Source of the DNA: Lichenostomus cassidix
Lineage: Eukaryota > Chordata > Aves > Passeriformes > Meliphagidae
Direction of reading: 5' to 3'
Assembly: GCA_008360975.2 (NCBI GenBank)
Contig: CM039211.1
Coordinates: 22,168,943-22,232,942 of the forward strand
DNA: 64,000 nucleotides
This document shows positions 11,601-23,600 of this stretch, one piece after another. Below the pieces are notes generated by a model. It was not told the DNA's origin. It saw nothing but the letters and a program-made list of their open reading frames with translations, and searched no databases. Every line of letters begins with the position of its first letter. Within the stretch, counting starts at the first letter, position 1. Both the position numbers and the translations under genes were made by a program.

Positions 11601-14600
11601 CGGTGTGCGCCGGCAGGTCCGTCGGTGCCCGGCTGGCGGCGGAGCCGGGACGGCGGGCAGGGCTGGCGGGCAGCTCCGACGGGCGCGGTGCGCTTGGGGA
11701 AGCTCCCGAGGCGCCGGGCGGAGAGGGCGCTGCGCTGCGCTGCCGTGCCGAGCCGAGCCGTGCCGAGCCGAGCCGTGCCGAGCCGAGCCGAGCCGTGCCG
11801 TGCCGCCCGACAGCCGGTGCTCGGCGGGGCGCGGTGCCAGCGGCGGCCCCGGGGGGCACGGAATTACTGGAGAGCTGCACCGATCCACAGGCGGCTCTTT
11901 GTGCGACAGATGAAAGACGTAAATAAACATAGAAATAAATAAATAAATGGTGTTCGTAACTCGAAACTATTGCCCTAATGAAATCGAGACAGTTTCAACC
12001 CTTAAACATGAATTACACGTTAGGAAAGCCTGTTGTTTAACCAGTCTGACACTTCATTTTTTAATTTTTTTCTTTTCTCCCTCTTCGTAAGCCAGCGAGC
12101 AAGCTAAACGTGTGGACTCCTATTGTTAAGAAGTATGGTTGCATTCGTTTCACTAGGTCCTTGAGTGGAATTAAGACTACTCCCCTCGTTTCCTCCCCTG
12201 CAATGCAGACATGACCTAAAGATGAACTGAGTTTGCCTAGTGGCAGTGCTCACTTTAGTTGAAATGAGTGCTGTCAGTGTTTTCATAAATGTTAATTGAA
12301 ATTTGTTTTAGCCAGAGAAGTGCCTCAAACCAGATAAAACTGTGTGCATTTATTCTACAGAGCTGCAGTGACATAGAGCAGTGCCATAAGTCTTGATGGC
12401 TCATGTTTTCCTGCGCTTACACTTGTTTCTCCCTCTTTCTATCATGAAGGTTGCCATTAAGGGTATTGAAAGAGAACTCATCTGCCCAGCATGCAAGGAA
12501 TTGTTTACCCATCCACTGATCCTTCCCTGCCAGCACAATGTCTGTCACAAATGTGTGAAAGAAATACTTTTTGCCTTTGAAGACTCCTTTGCTGATGGAG
12601 GCTCTGAATCCTCTAATCAGAGTAGCCCTCGTATTAGAATCTCTGCTTCTAGCATGGACAGAATTGACAGGATTAATAGATCAGGTACGTATCAGAATTT
12701 GTGCATGTTTTGCTGATTTTATCATTAGACTGGCTTGAGCTGAATGGTATCTGCATTAGCAGAATGTCTTCCTGGTACTCCTGATGCGGTTAAAGAGATG
12801 ACTTAGGGATAGTGCTACTCTTGTTCATTTTGTGTCAAGAACAATGGGAATATTTTTAAGGACAATGCACTCTGTTTCATCTATAATAGATTTCTCTTTG
12901 TGGTATTCTGTAAATCTTTATAACCATTGTGTTTGTTTATTTCTGTATTTCAGTTACATGGAGATGCAATAGCATCATGCTCAGTAGCGTGGAGATGTAG
13001 ATTTTGGGGATTTCACTGGCAGTCAGTGGTTTGCTCTGGTTGCAGCCAGCCCCAGTGCAGTGGTTCTGATTTCCTTCTGAGCCTGTGCAGACTTGGCAAA
13101 TTAGAGTTTTGTCCTGCCCACTTTATTATGCGTAAATAATTTTCCATTGGTTATGATTATTGTACAGTTGCAGATTTGAAGGACAGATGACTGTGAGCAG
13201 ACAGTCCTAACAGCCTCCTTCATTGTGGTCTGCTCGAAGATTTAAGGAGTGCTTAGCTGTAGGATTCCTCATGCTCTCTGTGGTACCATGCTAGAGAGAT
13301 TCTTACAGTCTGTGTAATCCACAGATGAGTTGATGCTTTTACACAGATGCACTGAAAGTACTTTGTGCATGCTTTATTTCTTGAAAGATACCTCATCTTG
13401 GCTATTAGGCTTTCTTCTGACATAATTATCCACTTTAAAACCACACTCCCTGGTGCTCTGGAAGAGTTACCAACAAGACAAACTCTAAAGCTCTGTCTTA
13501 CATTTCATGTTTCTAAAGTTCATCCTTCCAGGTTCTCTCAGATCAAGTGTGCAATTTCACCAGCGTCTTTTAGATAGCTAGTGAATTGTTAGTACTGGTA
13601 CTCTTTCAAATCAGCTTGATAAGCAAAAAGCCATCAGTTCTTGGTACTCCCTCCTGCCACCACCACCCTGTCCTGAGATACATGTACACAACTTGTTGCA
13701 GGAGTTGTAATCTTTAAATCCACTGTAGTCTGACACCATCTCAGCAAACTGATGGTAATATATCTCCTCATCTGACCTGCTGGTAGAGAGGTGATTGCTT
13801 TCCTAAAGACCTGTTTGATGAGTAGCAAGAGAGGGCTGAGACTTGGAAATAATGAGCTTGTCCCCTCTTACCTCAAAGAGCATTGGGCAGATGCAAATCA
13901 CAAAAAAATTAGCATCTCAGACAGTTCAAATTTACAGAATGAAAAGCATATGGAAATGGAAGCATTAAAGAATACATTTGCAAATTCAGGTTACACTGTC
14001 TTTGCTTCTAATGTTATGGCCATTATAGCTCCATTGCTATATCAGCAGTGAGATTTGCTCTCAGACCAGTTTGCTACCAGCACTGCTCACCAGCTTGCAG
14101 TTTAGATTTGCACAGTTGTTGTCTTGCATCTGGAGTACTCATACTGTGCATTGCCTTGCTAAATTGCCTTTGTGCTCTGTAGGGGAATTTGCAAGAAAAC
14201 AGCTCTAAAAGAGAGAAAATGTTAAGAAAACATCCAAAGTGGGATCTCACATGCAAAAACCCACTAAACTTCTGGTAGGCTTGTATAGGGCATGTCAGTG
14301 TGAAGACATCAGTGTCACATTTCAAAATGCATGTGACACCTTCTTCTCACTATGGTTTGCTTTTTTTCCCCCACTTAAAGAATCTCTGATTTCTCCATAA
14401 GGAATATAATCTATTTAAAATAGTTTTGGTATTTAAATTCTTGGTATGCCAGAAGGAGCTGGTCAATGTTCTGTACTTTTTGTGCACACAGAGCTTGCAT
14501 TTACAAGTACAATTTATCTTAATGCAAAAAGGACGGAACTCGTTGAAATAGAGTGTATGTGCTGCTTAAAACACAGTGTGTTTGTTTAAAAATACTCCTG

Positions 14601-17600
14601 TTTATAAAGTGTTTAAAATAATTTTAATTTTAAAAAATCATGCTATATATAAAATGAAAATGAAGGCTATTTCTTATTGCTGTTCCACTATCTCTAATGT
14701 TACTGTAATTACAGTGTTGGTGTAATTAAAGCGTGTAATGTGGTTATGTTGACACTTGTGCAAATGTTTGAAATATGTTTCCCTGTGCCCCTCCCCCCCA
14801 ATGCCTTCTTTTTTTCTTTTCCTGTTCTGCTTAAATATTACAGTTGTTTGATATGCTAAGAAATTAAATGTTCTTGCCTTTCAACCCTGCAGGAGTTTTA
14901 CAGCCACAGGAGAAAAAAGAGTTGATGCTTTTAATTTGAACCATTGTAAAGCAATGGTATATCTCATTTTTTGATGTCTAAACAGCTCTCTGTTCATTGT
15001 TTGCAGCCTCACAGAGGAGGTCTTTTGGGTGCAGAGGTAGAAATGCTTCACTTCTTGTGTTGGCTAGAGATAGTCTAGCATTTAGATCTCAAGTTAAATA
15101 TTGTTGGTTAGCATATAGCTTTTTGTCAGTGGTCAAGTCCACAAAAAGGCTTTTGCAGTGAGCAAAGGTACAGCAAATGAGTTCTATAAGGACAGCTTTT
15201 CATTCTGTGCAAGGCTGATTTAAAGGTCAACTGGACTGGAATTCAGTTAAGGGTTGGATTATATTTCTTTCCTTGTGTGTTTGTGTGACAGTATACATCA
15301 GTGGAAGCAAAAATGCACACAACACTCCAGCATTCACCACGCCACCTCCTCCACCCCCTGGTTTTTGATTTTCAGGAGTTTACATGTTTAAGTTTCAGTG
15401 AAACTGTTACCTTACTGGTAATGAACTGTGATTATTGGACTGATCTTTCTAACATTTCGAGGTCACATTTGGCCATCATGTTTGAATGGAATATAATATT
15501 GGTTCTTTATCTAAGCTGCCTAATTTGATGAAGAACAGATTGAAACTTACACCATGTTGATATGAGTGGGTAGTTCTGCATCTCACAGTCTATCACAGCA
15601 ATGAATATGGGAGGAAAACTAAACATTTTACTCTTACAGACTTGTAATATTTGGTGTGTCTAATTACACAATCAGGTTGAAGGTTACCCAGTGTTTTAAT
15701 TATATCTCATTTCCACAACTGAGCTCATCTGACCACTGCAGCCAGTGTGTGGACTTATTTAATACTGATTTATTTTTTTTTTATGTGATGCTCTGTCTTT
15801 TGACAGAGCAGGAGAAAAAATCCCCTAACTCCTTCTTGACACAGTATGGGCAGACCCAAGAGAAATCCATAGGAATATGGTGTCCTTCAAGAAGGGTGTG
15901 AACTGAGCTAAACACAAATCTGAATTTCATACTCAGGCTGCTCGGAAAAGGAAGTTTAAATGACCTGAATTGAAGGCTGAAAGTGTCATAAAACAGAGTT
16001 AATGTACGATACCATCAGAGTGCTTGGAAAGCTGTCCTTACCTGCTCCTTGGAGAAAGCACCTCTGATTTGTGAAAAACTAAAGTATCTGAAAGTAACAT
16101 TTTAGCTCTACTGGCTTCATTCATAAGGCCTCTCCACTCTCCCCTTTCCCCTCTCCCCTCCCTCCTCTCCCCTTCCCTCTCTCTCTTCCCCCCCTCCCCT
16201 TTCCCTTTCCTGCATTCCCCTCCCCACATTCTCTTCTCCCCTTTCCCTTCTCCCATCTTCTCTCTTGTCTCCTTTCCCTTCTCCTTTCTTCCTTCTCCCC
16301 TCTCTACACTCCCCTCTCCCCTTTCCCCTTCCCTCCCTCTGTCCTCCCACTACTCCCCTCTCCCTTTTTCTCCCCCTTCCCTCTTTCCCCCTTGCCCCGG
16401 CTATCCCCATGGTGCCTTTTCTCCCTTCCCTTTTTTCTTTTCCCCTAAAAGTCCCTCTAAAAGCATTAACTGAGTTAGGGGGAGGCAGTACACATTTGTA
16501 TTTAAAAAAGACCGCAGCCTTTCAAGAGAATCCAGTTGACTTTTAAATCTTTTTTTTTTTTTTTTTTTAACTTTCATACATTTAATGTCCATATCTTCCA
16601 CAACCTTAGAATTCTGGTAATGCTGTTTACTTGGAAAGCACAACTTTGTCTTTAAGATATCTTATCCCTTTGCAAAGCATTCACTGCAGCTTGGACTTTT
16701 TAAGTGTTGGTACCTCTCCTTGGAAGATGATGTCTAAACATTGTCTTTAAAGGACATACTTGAGATTGCTCTTTTACTTGAGTTTTTGCAATCTGTATGG
16801 TAATATTTGTGAGTCTGAGCATGAGTGTATGTTGTGATAATTTTTTTGTTACTAATTGAGCAACTTATTGCAAGTGGAGCCATCAGTTTACAAACCACAG
16901 TGGAAAATTTCTTGTGATGATTTCTAACATTTCACAAGATACATATTTCTTTGTTGTAAACTGAATTGGCAAAGTGTAGAAAAGAATATGGGTAGCACCT
17001 AAGTTTCTCTGAGCTGCATATCTCAAATGACAGAATCTAGGGGGTTTGTTGCTTTTTTTTTTTCTTTTTTGTGTGTGTGTGTGTGTGTGTGTGTGCACGC
17101 TTTTTGTTTGTTAGGGGTTTTTTTTGTACATAACCAGAATTCAGTTCTAGCAAACTGGATCCAAGACAGATAGGAAAGATAATGTCCAGAATAATTACTT
17201 CATTAGTGCTTTCTTCTTAAAATATGAGTGTAGAAATCCTTTTAGCAAAAAGCAAACTACAGTATTCATATTTTAAGACTACTAGGCAAAACAAGAATAT
17301 ATTTCCGTCCTTTTGGATATTGAAATGGCAGAACACGCCAAGAAGCTTAGCAAATAAACTTTAAAACACAAAAAAACCCCCAACCTTGACTCTCAGAGTG
17401 CTGTCAGTGAAAAGGGATGAGACATCTGAAGGTGTGCAGGACTTCTTGATACTGTATTGCTTTCCGTAAACAATGTCACCAGTCTTTGCAGAGCATGGCT
17501 CATGATGACAGTCTCATTTCGGTCCACCAAAGGCAGAATGAAAGGCCTCCATTGGGATGGATACGAATTTCAGATTGTATTTCTAAACTTGACCACTGCA

Positions 17601-20600
17601 CCATGTTTTTTTTACTTACTATCTTGCTTTGTCATTGTTTGCTCTCTGCTGTAGCGTTCTACTTGTAGGCAGTCTTGATATGTGCCACATTGTATGATTA
17701 TTTTCTTAGTTTCAGCAAATATGTATTCCAGATCACCTTTTGTAGCTGTTGTCTGCATGGCACTGCATGTGAAGTCATCTTTTTGTTTAGGACATTGCAG
17801 AAGTCTGTGTAGAAGATTTCTCTGTGTGCCTGTGTGCAGTGCTAGCTTGGAGCATACACTGGAAATACAGTTTGTGTTTCACTGCTGTTGCTGTGCCTTG
17901 CATGCGTGTGTTGCTGTGTATGCCAAGTTACAGGTACTGCAGGATGTGCAGTAATTAATTCACTTCAAGTAAGTACTAAAAAAAAGTGAAATCAGGAAAA
18001 AAAATCTCTGCTCCCTTAGCCAGAGAGTTGTATACCTGTGCCTCCTATCATCCATCCTGTTCTATAAATGCAGCCTAGTTGTTCTGCTCAGAACTTAGAG
18101 AAAGGCATGAGACCAGCTGGGTGGGAGACTGTCAGTCAGTGTACACTTTTCCAAGCTCTGGTTGTGGCTTCTCAGCTGCCAGTAATGCATAACTATCATG
18201 GGTCAAATTTCAAAGATATTTAAAGGAGCTAATTTCTCATAGGAGTGTTGATTTGGTGTTTTTTGAAGCAACTTGGAAGGGTGTGATAGGACTGGAGGTT
18301 TTGGGTTGTTAGGTTTGGATTGGAAGGAGGTGTTGGATTGAAGGAGCAACAGAAGAGCAGCCCAAAGCATTATTTTGGATAGCATCAAAGGACATTTCAG
18401 AAAGAAATAAAGCATTAGCATTTTTGATGGGAAAATACTGATTAAATACAGAGAAGAGCAAATTTCCCATTCTGAAGAAGAACCAATTTCAACACTAAGA
18501 ATTCAGCTTTAAGTCATACTTCCATTTACAAATTTATTAGTGTCCTGGTTTCATCTGGAATAGAGTTAATTATTTACTGGAGTATATGCTGGAGGGATAA
18601 CAATAATAAAAAAGCATGCAAATTCAAAAGTAATGCAAAAGAGAGGGAGGAATAAAATCCAAGAGAAACAAATGATGCACAATACAATTGTTCACCCACT
18701 GCCCAGTGCCCAGCCAGTCCCTGAGCAGCAATCCACCCCTCCTGGCTGACTGTCCCTGGTTTATGTCCTGGACATGATATTCTATAGTATGGAATATCCC
18801 TTTGGCCAGTTTGGGTCAGCTGTCCTGGCTGTTCTCCCTCCTGGCTTTTTGTGCACCTGCTCACGGGTGAAGCATGGAAAACCAGAAAGTCCTGGATTTA
18901 GGATAAGCCCTACTTAGCAACAGCCAAACCATCAGGGTGTAATAACATTATTCTCATACAGAATCCAAACCACAGCACTGTACCAGCTACTAAGAAGAAA
19001 ATTATCTCTTACCCAGATGAAACCAGGACAGTCAGTTATACCAACATGCAATGCTCTCAAAGAGATCTTAAAACAGTGCACCAGCACTACAGAAGATGGG
19101 TTTTTCTGTTTCTTTGTGAGGGGAAGCTGAAAGGATACAAGTTAAGCCTAATGACTGGCTTAGCCTGCTTTTGAAATACATAAAGGATTCTTTCCTGTTA
19201 CTTGCATCCTGTGGGTTCATGAGTGAGGCGGGATGCACTCCCACTTTGATAAGCACATTACCTTGTGAATAACTTCTAAGTCTGTGTGACCCATCCCCCT
19301 AACAGACTCAAAAGGCTCCTCAGGGTAGTGGCTTTTCTTGAGCCTGTGATTTTATTTTGAAGAGAGTGGGACATTGGCACGTAGCTGTTTGGTAGGAGTG
19401 CAGCTTCCCTGCTGTACCCATTTAGAAGTTAATAAAGATATCTTGTGCAACAGTGGAGATCTGTGGTTCCTCACTTCAGGGCAGAGGAACCTCTCAGACA
19501 TAACTACCTCAGACTTCCCTTTGGTGTGAGGGGTTTATTTTGCAGCCCTCCTTTACCAAGGCTTTTCAGCAGGGGCCAAGTCAGCCTTTGTATTTTTTGA
19601 CTAAATTACTTGGTTTAGATGTCATACTGGTCCCTCATTTTCCTGGGTTTTTTATCATGTCTCTTGGGATAGGTAAATTAAATTTGACTCAGGCAAAGCA
19701 AGCTTCAGGGAGCTCAAAGTTGGCTATGTTTTTCTGGGAATAACTTGTTTTGCTCTGGGAGTAAGCATCTTTCACTTCAGTTATGTTAGGAAGCTGTTGC
19801 TCTCTGTATGGACAGCCAGTTAGTCTAAAACTACCTGGCTTCCACAAGGCTTTGTGTTTATTGTTTCAAAAGGCCAGAGCTTGAGTGCATCCAAAACTAG
19901 ATAAAGAAGATAGAATTGGAACAGCTAAATTTATCTTAACATAGAATGAAGCTTTAGAGGAGTAGTTGGTAGTGTCCCTTGGAGTCAGACATTACCTTCT
20001 CAGGGCAACTGTATTTTCTTTGGCTTGGCAGACTGCATATAAATTGGTGTTGTACTGGTTTGGACTATGTGCTACAGTCTGGAATTGGTTCACAAATTCC
20101 TGTGCTTTTGTTAAAATCTAAACCAGTTTGGTTTGTGCTCATCCTAAATTGTGTTTTGGTGTCTACACAGGCAGAAAACGCAATTCACTGACTCCTAGAT
20201 CGACTCTGTTTCCTTGTCCGGGTTGCCAGAGGGATATTGATCTTGGAGAACGTGGCATCAATGGATTATTTCGCAACTTCACTTTGGAAACCATTGTGGA
20301 AAGATACAGACAGGCAGCCAGAGCAGCCATCGCTATTATGTGTGATTTCTGCAAACCTCCACCTCAGGAGTCCACAAAGAGCTGCATGGACTGCAGTGCA
20401 AGCTATTGCAATGAATGTTTCAAAGTACATCATCCCTGGGGAACTGTGAAAGCCCAGCATGAATATGTAGGACCAACCACCAACTTCAGACCCAAGGTAA
20501 GAATACTGTACCTTACAGAATTTGGGTTGCAACATTCTCATGTAGCTTCAGATATATCTGTGCAAGGTCTGAGGCTTTTTAGGACCATTATTGCTTTATT

Positions 20601-23600
20601 GACTATTGCTGTTATTTATTGAGTGAACCTCAAGCTTTTGTTCTTGCTGATGGTCAAGTGGTTGTCATTGAAGAGAACATTGAGAACATATTTGAAGACT
20701 CCTGTGAAAATAAGGCTTTCTACTTTGTGGGATGGATTGTGTTAATTGTGATTTGAGTACTTTTCTATTTTTTTTTAAGGACTTAATGATCACAGATCAC
20801 AGAATGTTCTCAACTGAAAGGGATCCATGAGGATCATCAAGTCCAACTCTTAAGTGAATGGTTCATATGGGGATTGAATCTACAACCTTGGTGTTATTAA
20901 TACCATGATTTTCACCATCTAGAATGGGACTGTCTAAGGAAGATGCCTGTGTGTGGTAAACTTAAAAACCCCAACACACCTGGCCTCTTCCATGCCCCTT
21001 CTAGGCACATCCCCCCTGGATGCTATGTGCCTGCACTTTGATCCATCACAAAGCATTTTCTTCCTCTCCTTCCTTGCATCTAACAAGAGCAAAAGGTGGA
21101 GTTAAGGTCTCCATCATTATTACTCCATTATTTTTTTGTCTGTAGCAGAAGAGATAAAAATGTAATGGCAAAATTTCTACTTCATACACTGGTGCTGCTG
21201 TTGCTGCATTTAGACAGAACAGAGTGTTTGCAAAATGCTGCTACCTTTGTGTCTCCTGCTTAAGCATGGTGCAGTACGTGGCATTGCCTTATTGAATTAC
21301 TGAATTTAAGTTACATCACAGATGTTACATGTCACAGATGCCATCTTGCTAACCTGGGACTACAATAGGCCTTAACGTCCCAGCACATTCTGTGTGCCTG
21401 TGCCTCCTTGCTGGAGCTCCCACAGGTACTGGAAATGCTGATGGTCAAAGAGTCCTGATTAATTATGATTACATTAAGTAAATTTGATTAATGTGCAATG
21501 TGTAAGAAGCTCTTGACTGCTGGTGGACCTTCCTTCTGAGACTGGAAAAATTTGAACCTAAAAGTTTGTAAGCTGGCAGGTAGTGAACATCGAGAAGCCC
21601 ACTTGGTGCTGTTTTTCTTGAGTCTAACACATTAATTCCAGTTAAAAGTGATCACATGCTTCATATGCTTTCAAACATGCTTGCACACACATTGTGTGAA
21701 ATGCCCCTCTGTTGGATAAATGAGAAAGGTGAAAGCTTGCATACTGTCTTCCAGCTCTTGCTTTAGAATGCTGTAAAGCTCCTTAAAAATGTCACTTCTA
21801 TGGTATCTAAACCCTTACAGCTGCAACATTGCTACTTGAACATACCAAAGGCATCTTGTGATCCTGTTGCCTTTTTCAGCCTAGAAGTGAAACTTGAGAT
21901 AATTTTAGTGTAGGAGGTAATATAAAAGTGGATTTTATTGGAGCTCCAGGGACAGTTCTGGAAGAACATGCACAAAAGCCCATCCCCACAGGGATGAATA
22001 CAGTTTTATAGGTTTTAGGATATCAGCATAATTGATCAAAAGCACCAATTAGGAGGGCAAGTGGTGATGCAATTTCCCCGAGGTCAAGCCCCTTCTCTGG
22101 AGCCCCCCACCCTTGGTACTAGCTGTACTTGTTTCTGAAAATGTTTCAAAGAAACTTGTTTTGAAGACCTGTCAAGGAAGACCCAGGAAGAATCAAGATA
22201 GGTTAGGGGCCTTGTACCCCCCAGGGCTTGGAGCTCTGGAATGTGTTTAGTCTTTCTAGCTGGGGAAGAGGGTAGGGAAGAGTACTGGGAAGGTTACAAA
22301 TATACAAAAAAAAGGCAAAAATCACTCCAGCATCAATCCCTGTGCACTCTTATAGGTGCTCTAAGGTGTTATACTACATGCAGACTGAATTCAGGATTGA
22401 AAGTAGTTGAATTCTCTTGAAGCAGAGAAAATCAGGGTGAGGTGGTTTAGATTATTCTGACACCGATGTATTGTGTATGTATGCACATGTGGGATTTAGG
22501 ATTTCTAATCATATGTGAAGACACAAAGAGCAGAAAAAGGAGAAAAGCATCTAATCAACTTTAGATACATCTACCTTTTTGAAAAACTTCCCAACAGCAG
22601 TAAGCTGATCTTTACTGTGTGCTTGTAGGAACTTTTCTGATGACTGTTTCAGCTTGATATAAAGAAAGAAAAGTTCATTTTTCATTGCACTGCACTTTTA
22701 AGACTTGAGCTGAAAGCTTGAAGTATTTGTTGGTTTCCTTAACAATGTTCGTAGTCATCACTTTAATTTACAACCAGGCTGGAGAGCACTTTGGAGCATG
22801 TGTGGTGGGGATGGGAGAAGAGCATACTGGGCTGATTGTTCTTGAGTTTTGAGAGAGCTAGACAAGGCAGTCTGCTGACCTCTGCTGTCTCTTGCTTGCA
22901 GGCTGTAATTCTTGCTTATATGAGGAGATGAATAAAAATATGGGTTTTCTGTGAGGTGTGGCTATACACTGCTGTGGAAAAATTACTTCCACAGACTAAC
23001 TGAATGACTAGTTTATAGAGATGTTTGCCTGCATGGCTGATTTTCTTGGCAGCTTCCTTTTTTCCATTTTTTGTTTCCTTCCAAATCCAGCAGTCAATGC
23101 AAATAGGATTGCATTGACTACTGACAACTAATTGCATATTTAGCTTAATGATAATGTTACTATACAGAGGTGCTGATGAGACTGGTGTCTTTGGGCTATT
23201 CACCATAGCCTAAGCTAACATTTGGGATTTGCAAGTTGGTTTCGGGTTTTAGCTTACTGTGTCCATATTGGGACTGCTCACCATTTTCTATTTTTATGTC
23301 CTTTTCTGACCTTTCTTGTGTGGAGGCGTACTGAAACTAAAAAGCTTCCTCAAAAGTTCCTCTTTGGTAACTTCTATGGAATAGATGACCCAAATGTTGT
23401 CTTTCAGTGCTCTAGAATGAGGCAAATTTGTCTTTTTAAACCAAACACACATGTTTTGTATAATTTAATCTGTTGCCTGAGCTTGGACTTGAGCAGCACT
23501 TTTTAAATTCTGAGCATTTATTTCAACATGTTCAGTTTTTGGAAGATGATTTTTAGCAAACACCAGCTTTCTTGCAATGCTGTTTGAACTGATCCTGGAA

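Larger units (their letters stand above)
11060..11900 (+). promoter_or_regulatory. CpG island at TRIM36 exon 1b
   Basis: A very GC- and CpG-rich block with GC boxes (CCGCCCCGCCC near 11290) and a YY1-type GCCATTTTG at 11337-11345, about 100 bp before the exon 1b ATG. It also holds a CAGCTC repeat (about 11237-11258) and a GCCGA/GCCGT pentamer array (11742-11805). The composition is that of a housekeeping-type vertebrate promoter. The transcription start is not defined by sequence alone. Confidence 0.7.
12685..20170 (+). other. Intron 2
   Basis: About 7.5 kb and mainly AT-rich. It contains a polypyrimidine tract (16131-16445), T-rich runs (16548-16569), a GT repeat (about 17070-17096) and an ERVL-type LTR (18541-19030). 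No further exon was recognised. Confidence 0.7.

Noticed and set aside
11062..11942. Several long open frames on both strands in the exon 1b CpG island
   Set aside because: High GC content removes stop codons. The products are Arg/Pro/Ala-rich and run through the pentamer array.
16038..16410. Minus-strand Gly/Arg/Glu-rich open frames
   Set aside because: They are translations of the polypurine strand of a simple repeat tract.
20870..20932. Possible functional tRNA-Ile gene
   Set aside because: The A and B box regions are mutated, an acceptor stem cannot be formed, and a CR1-like tail follows, so it is a SINE head.
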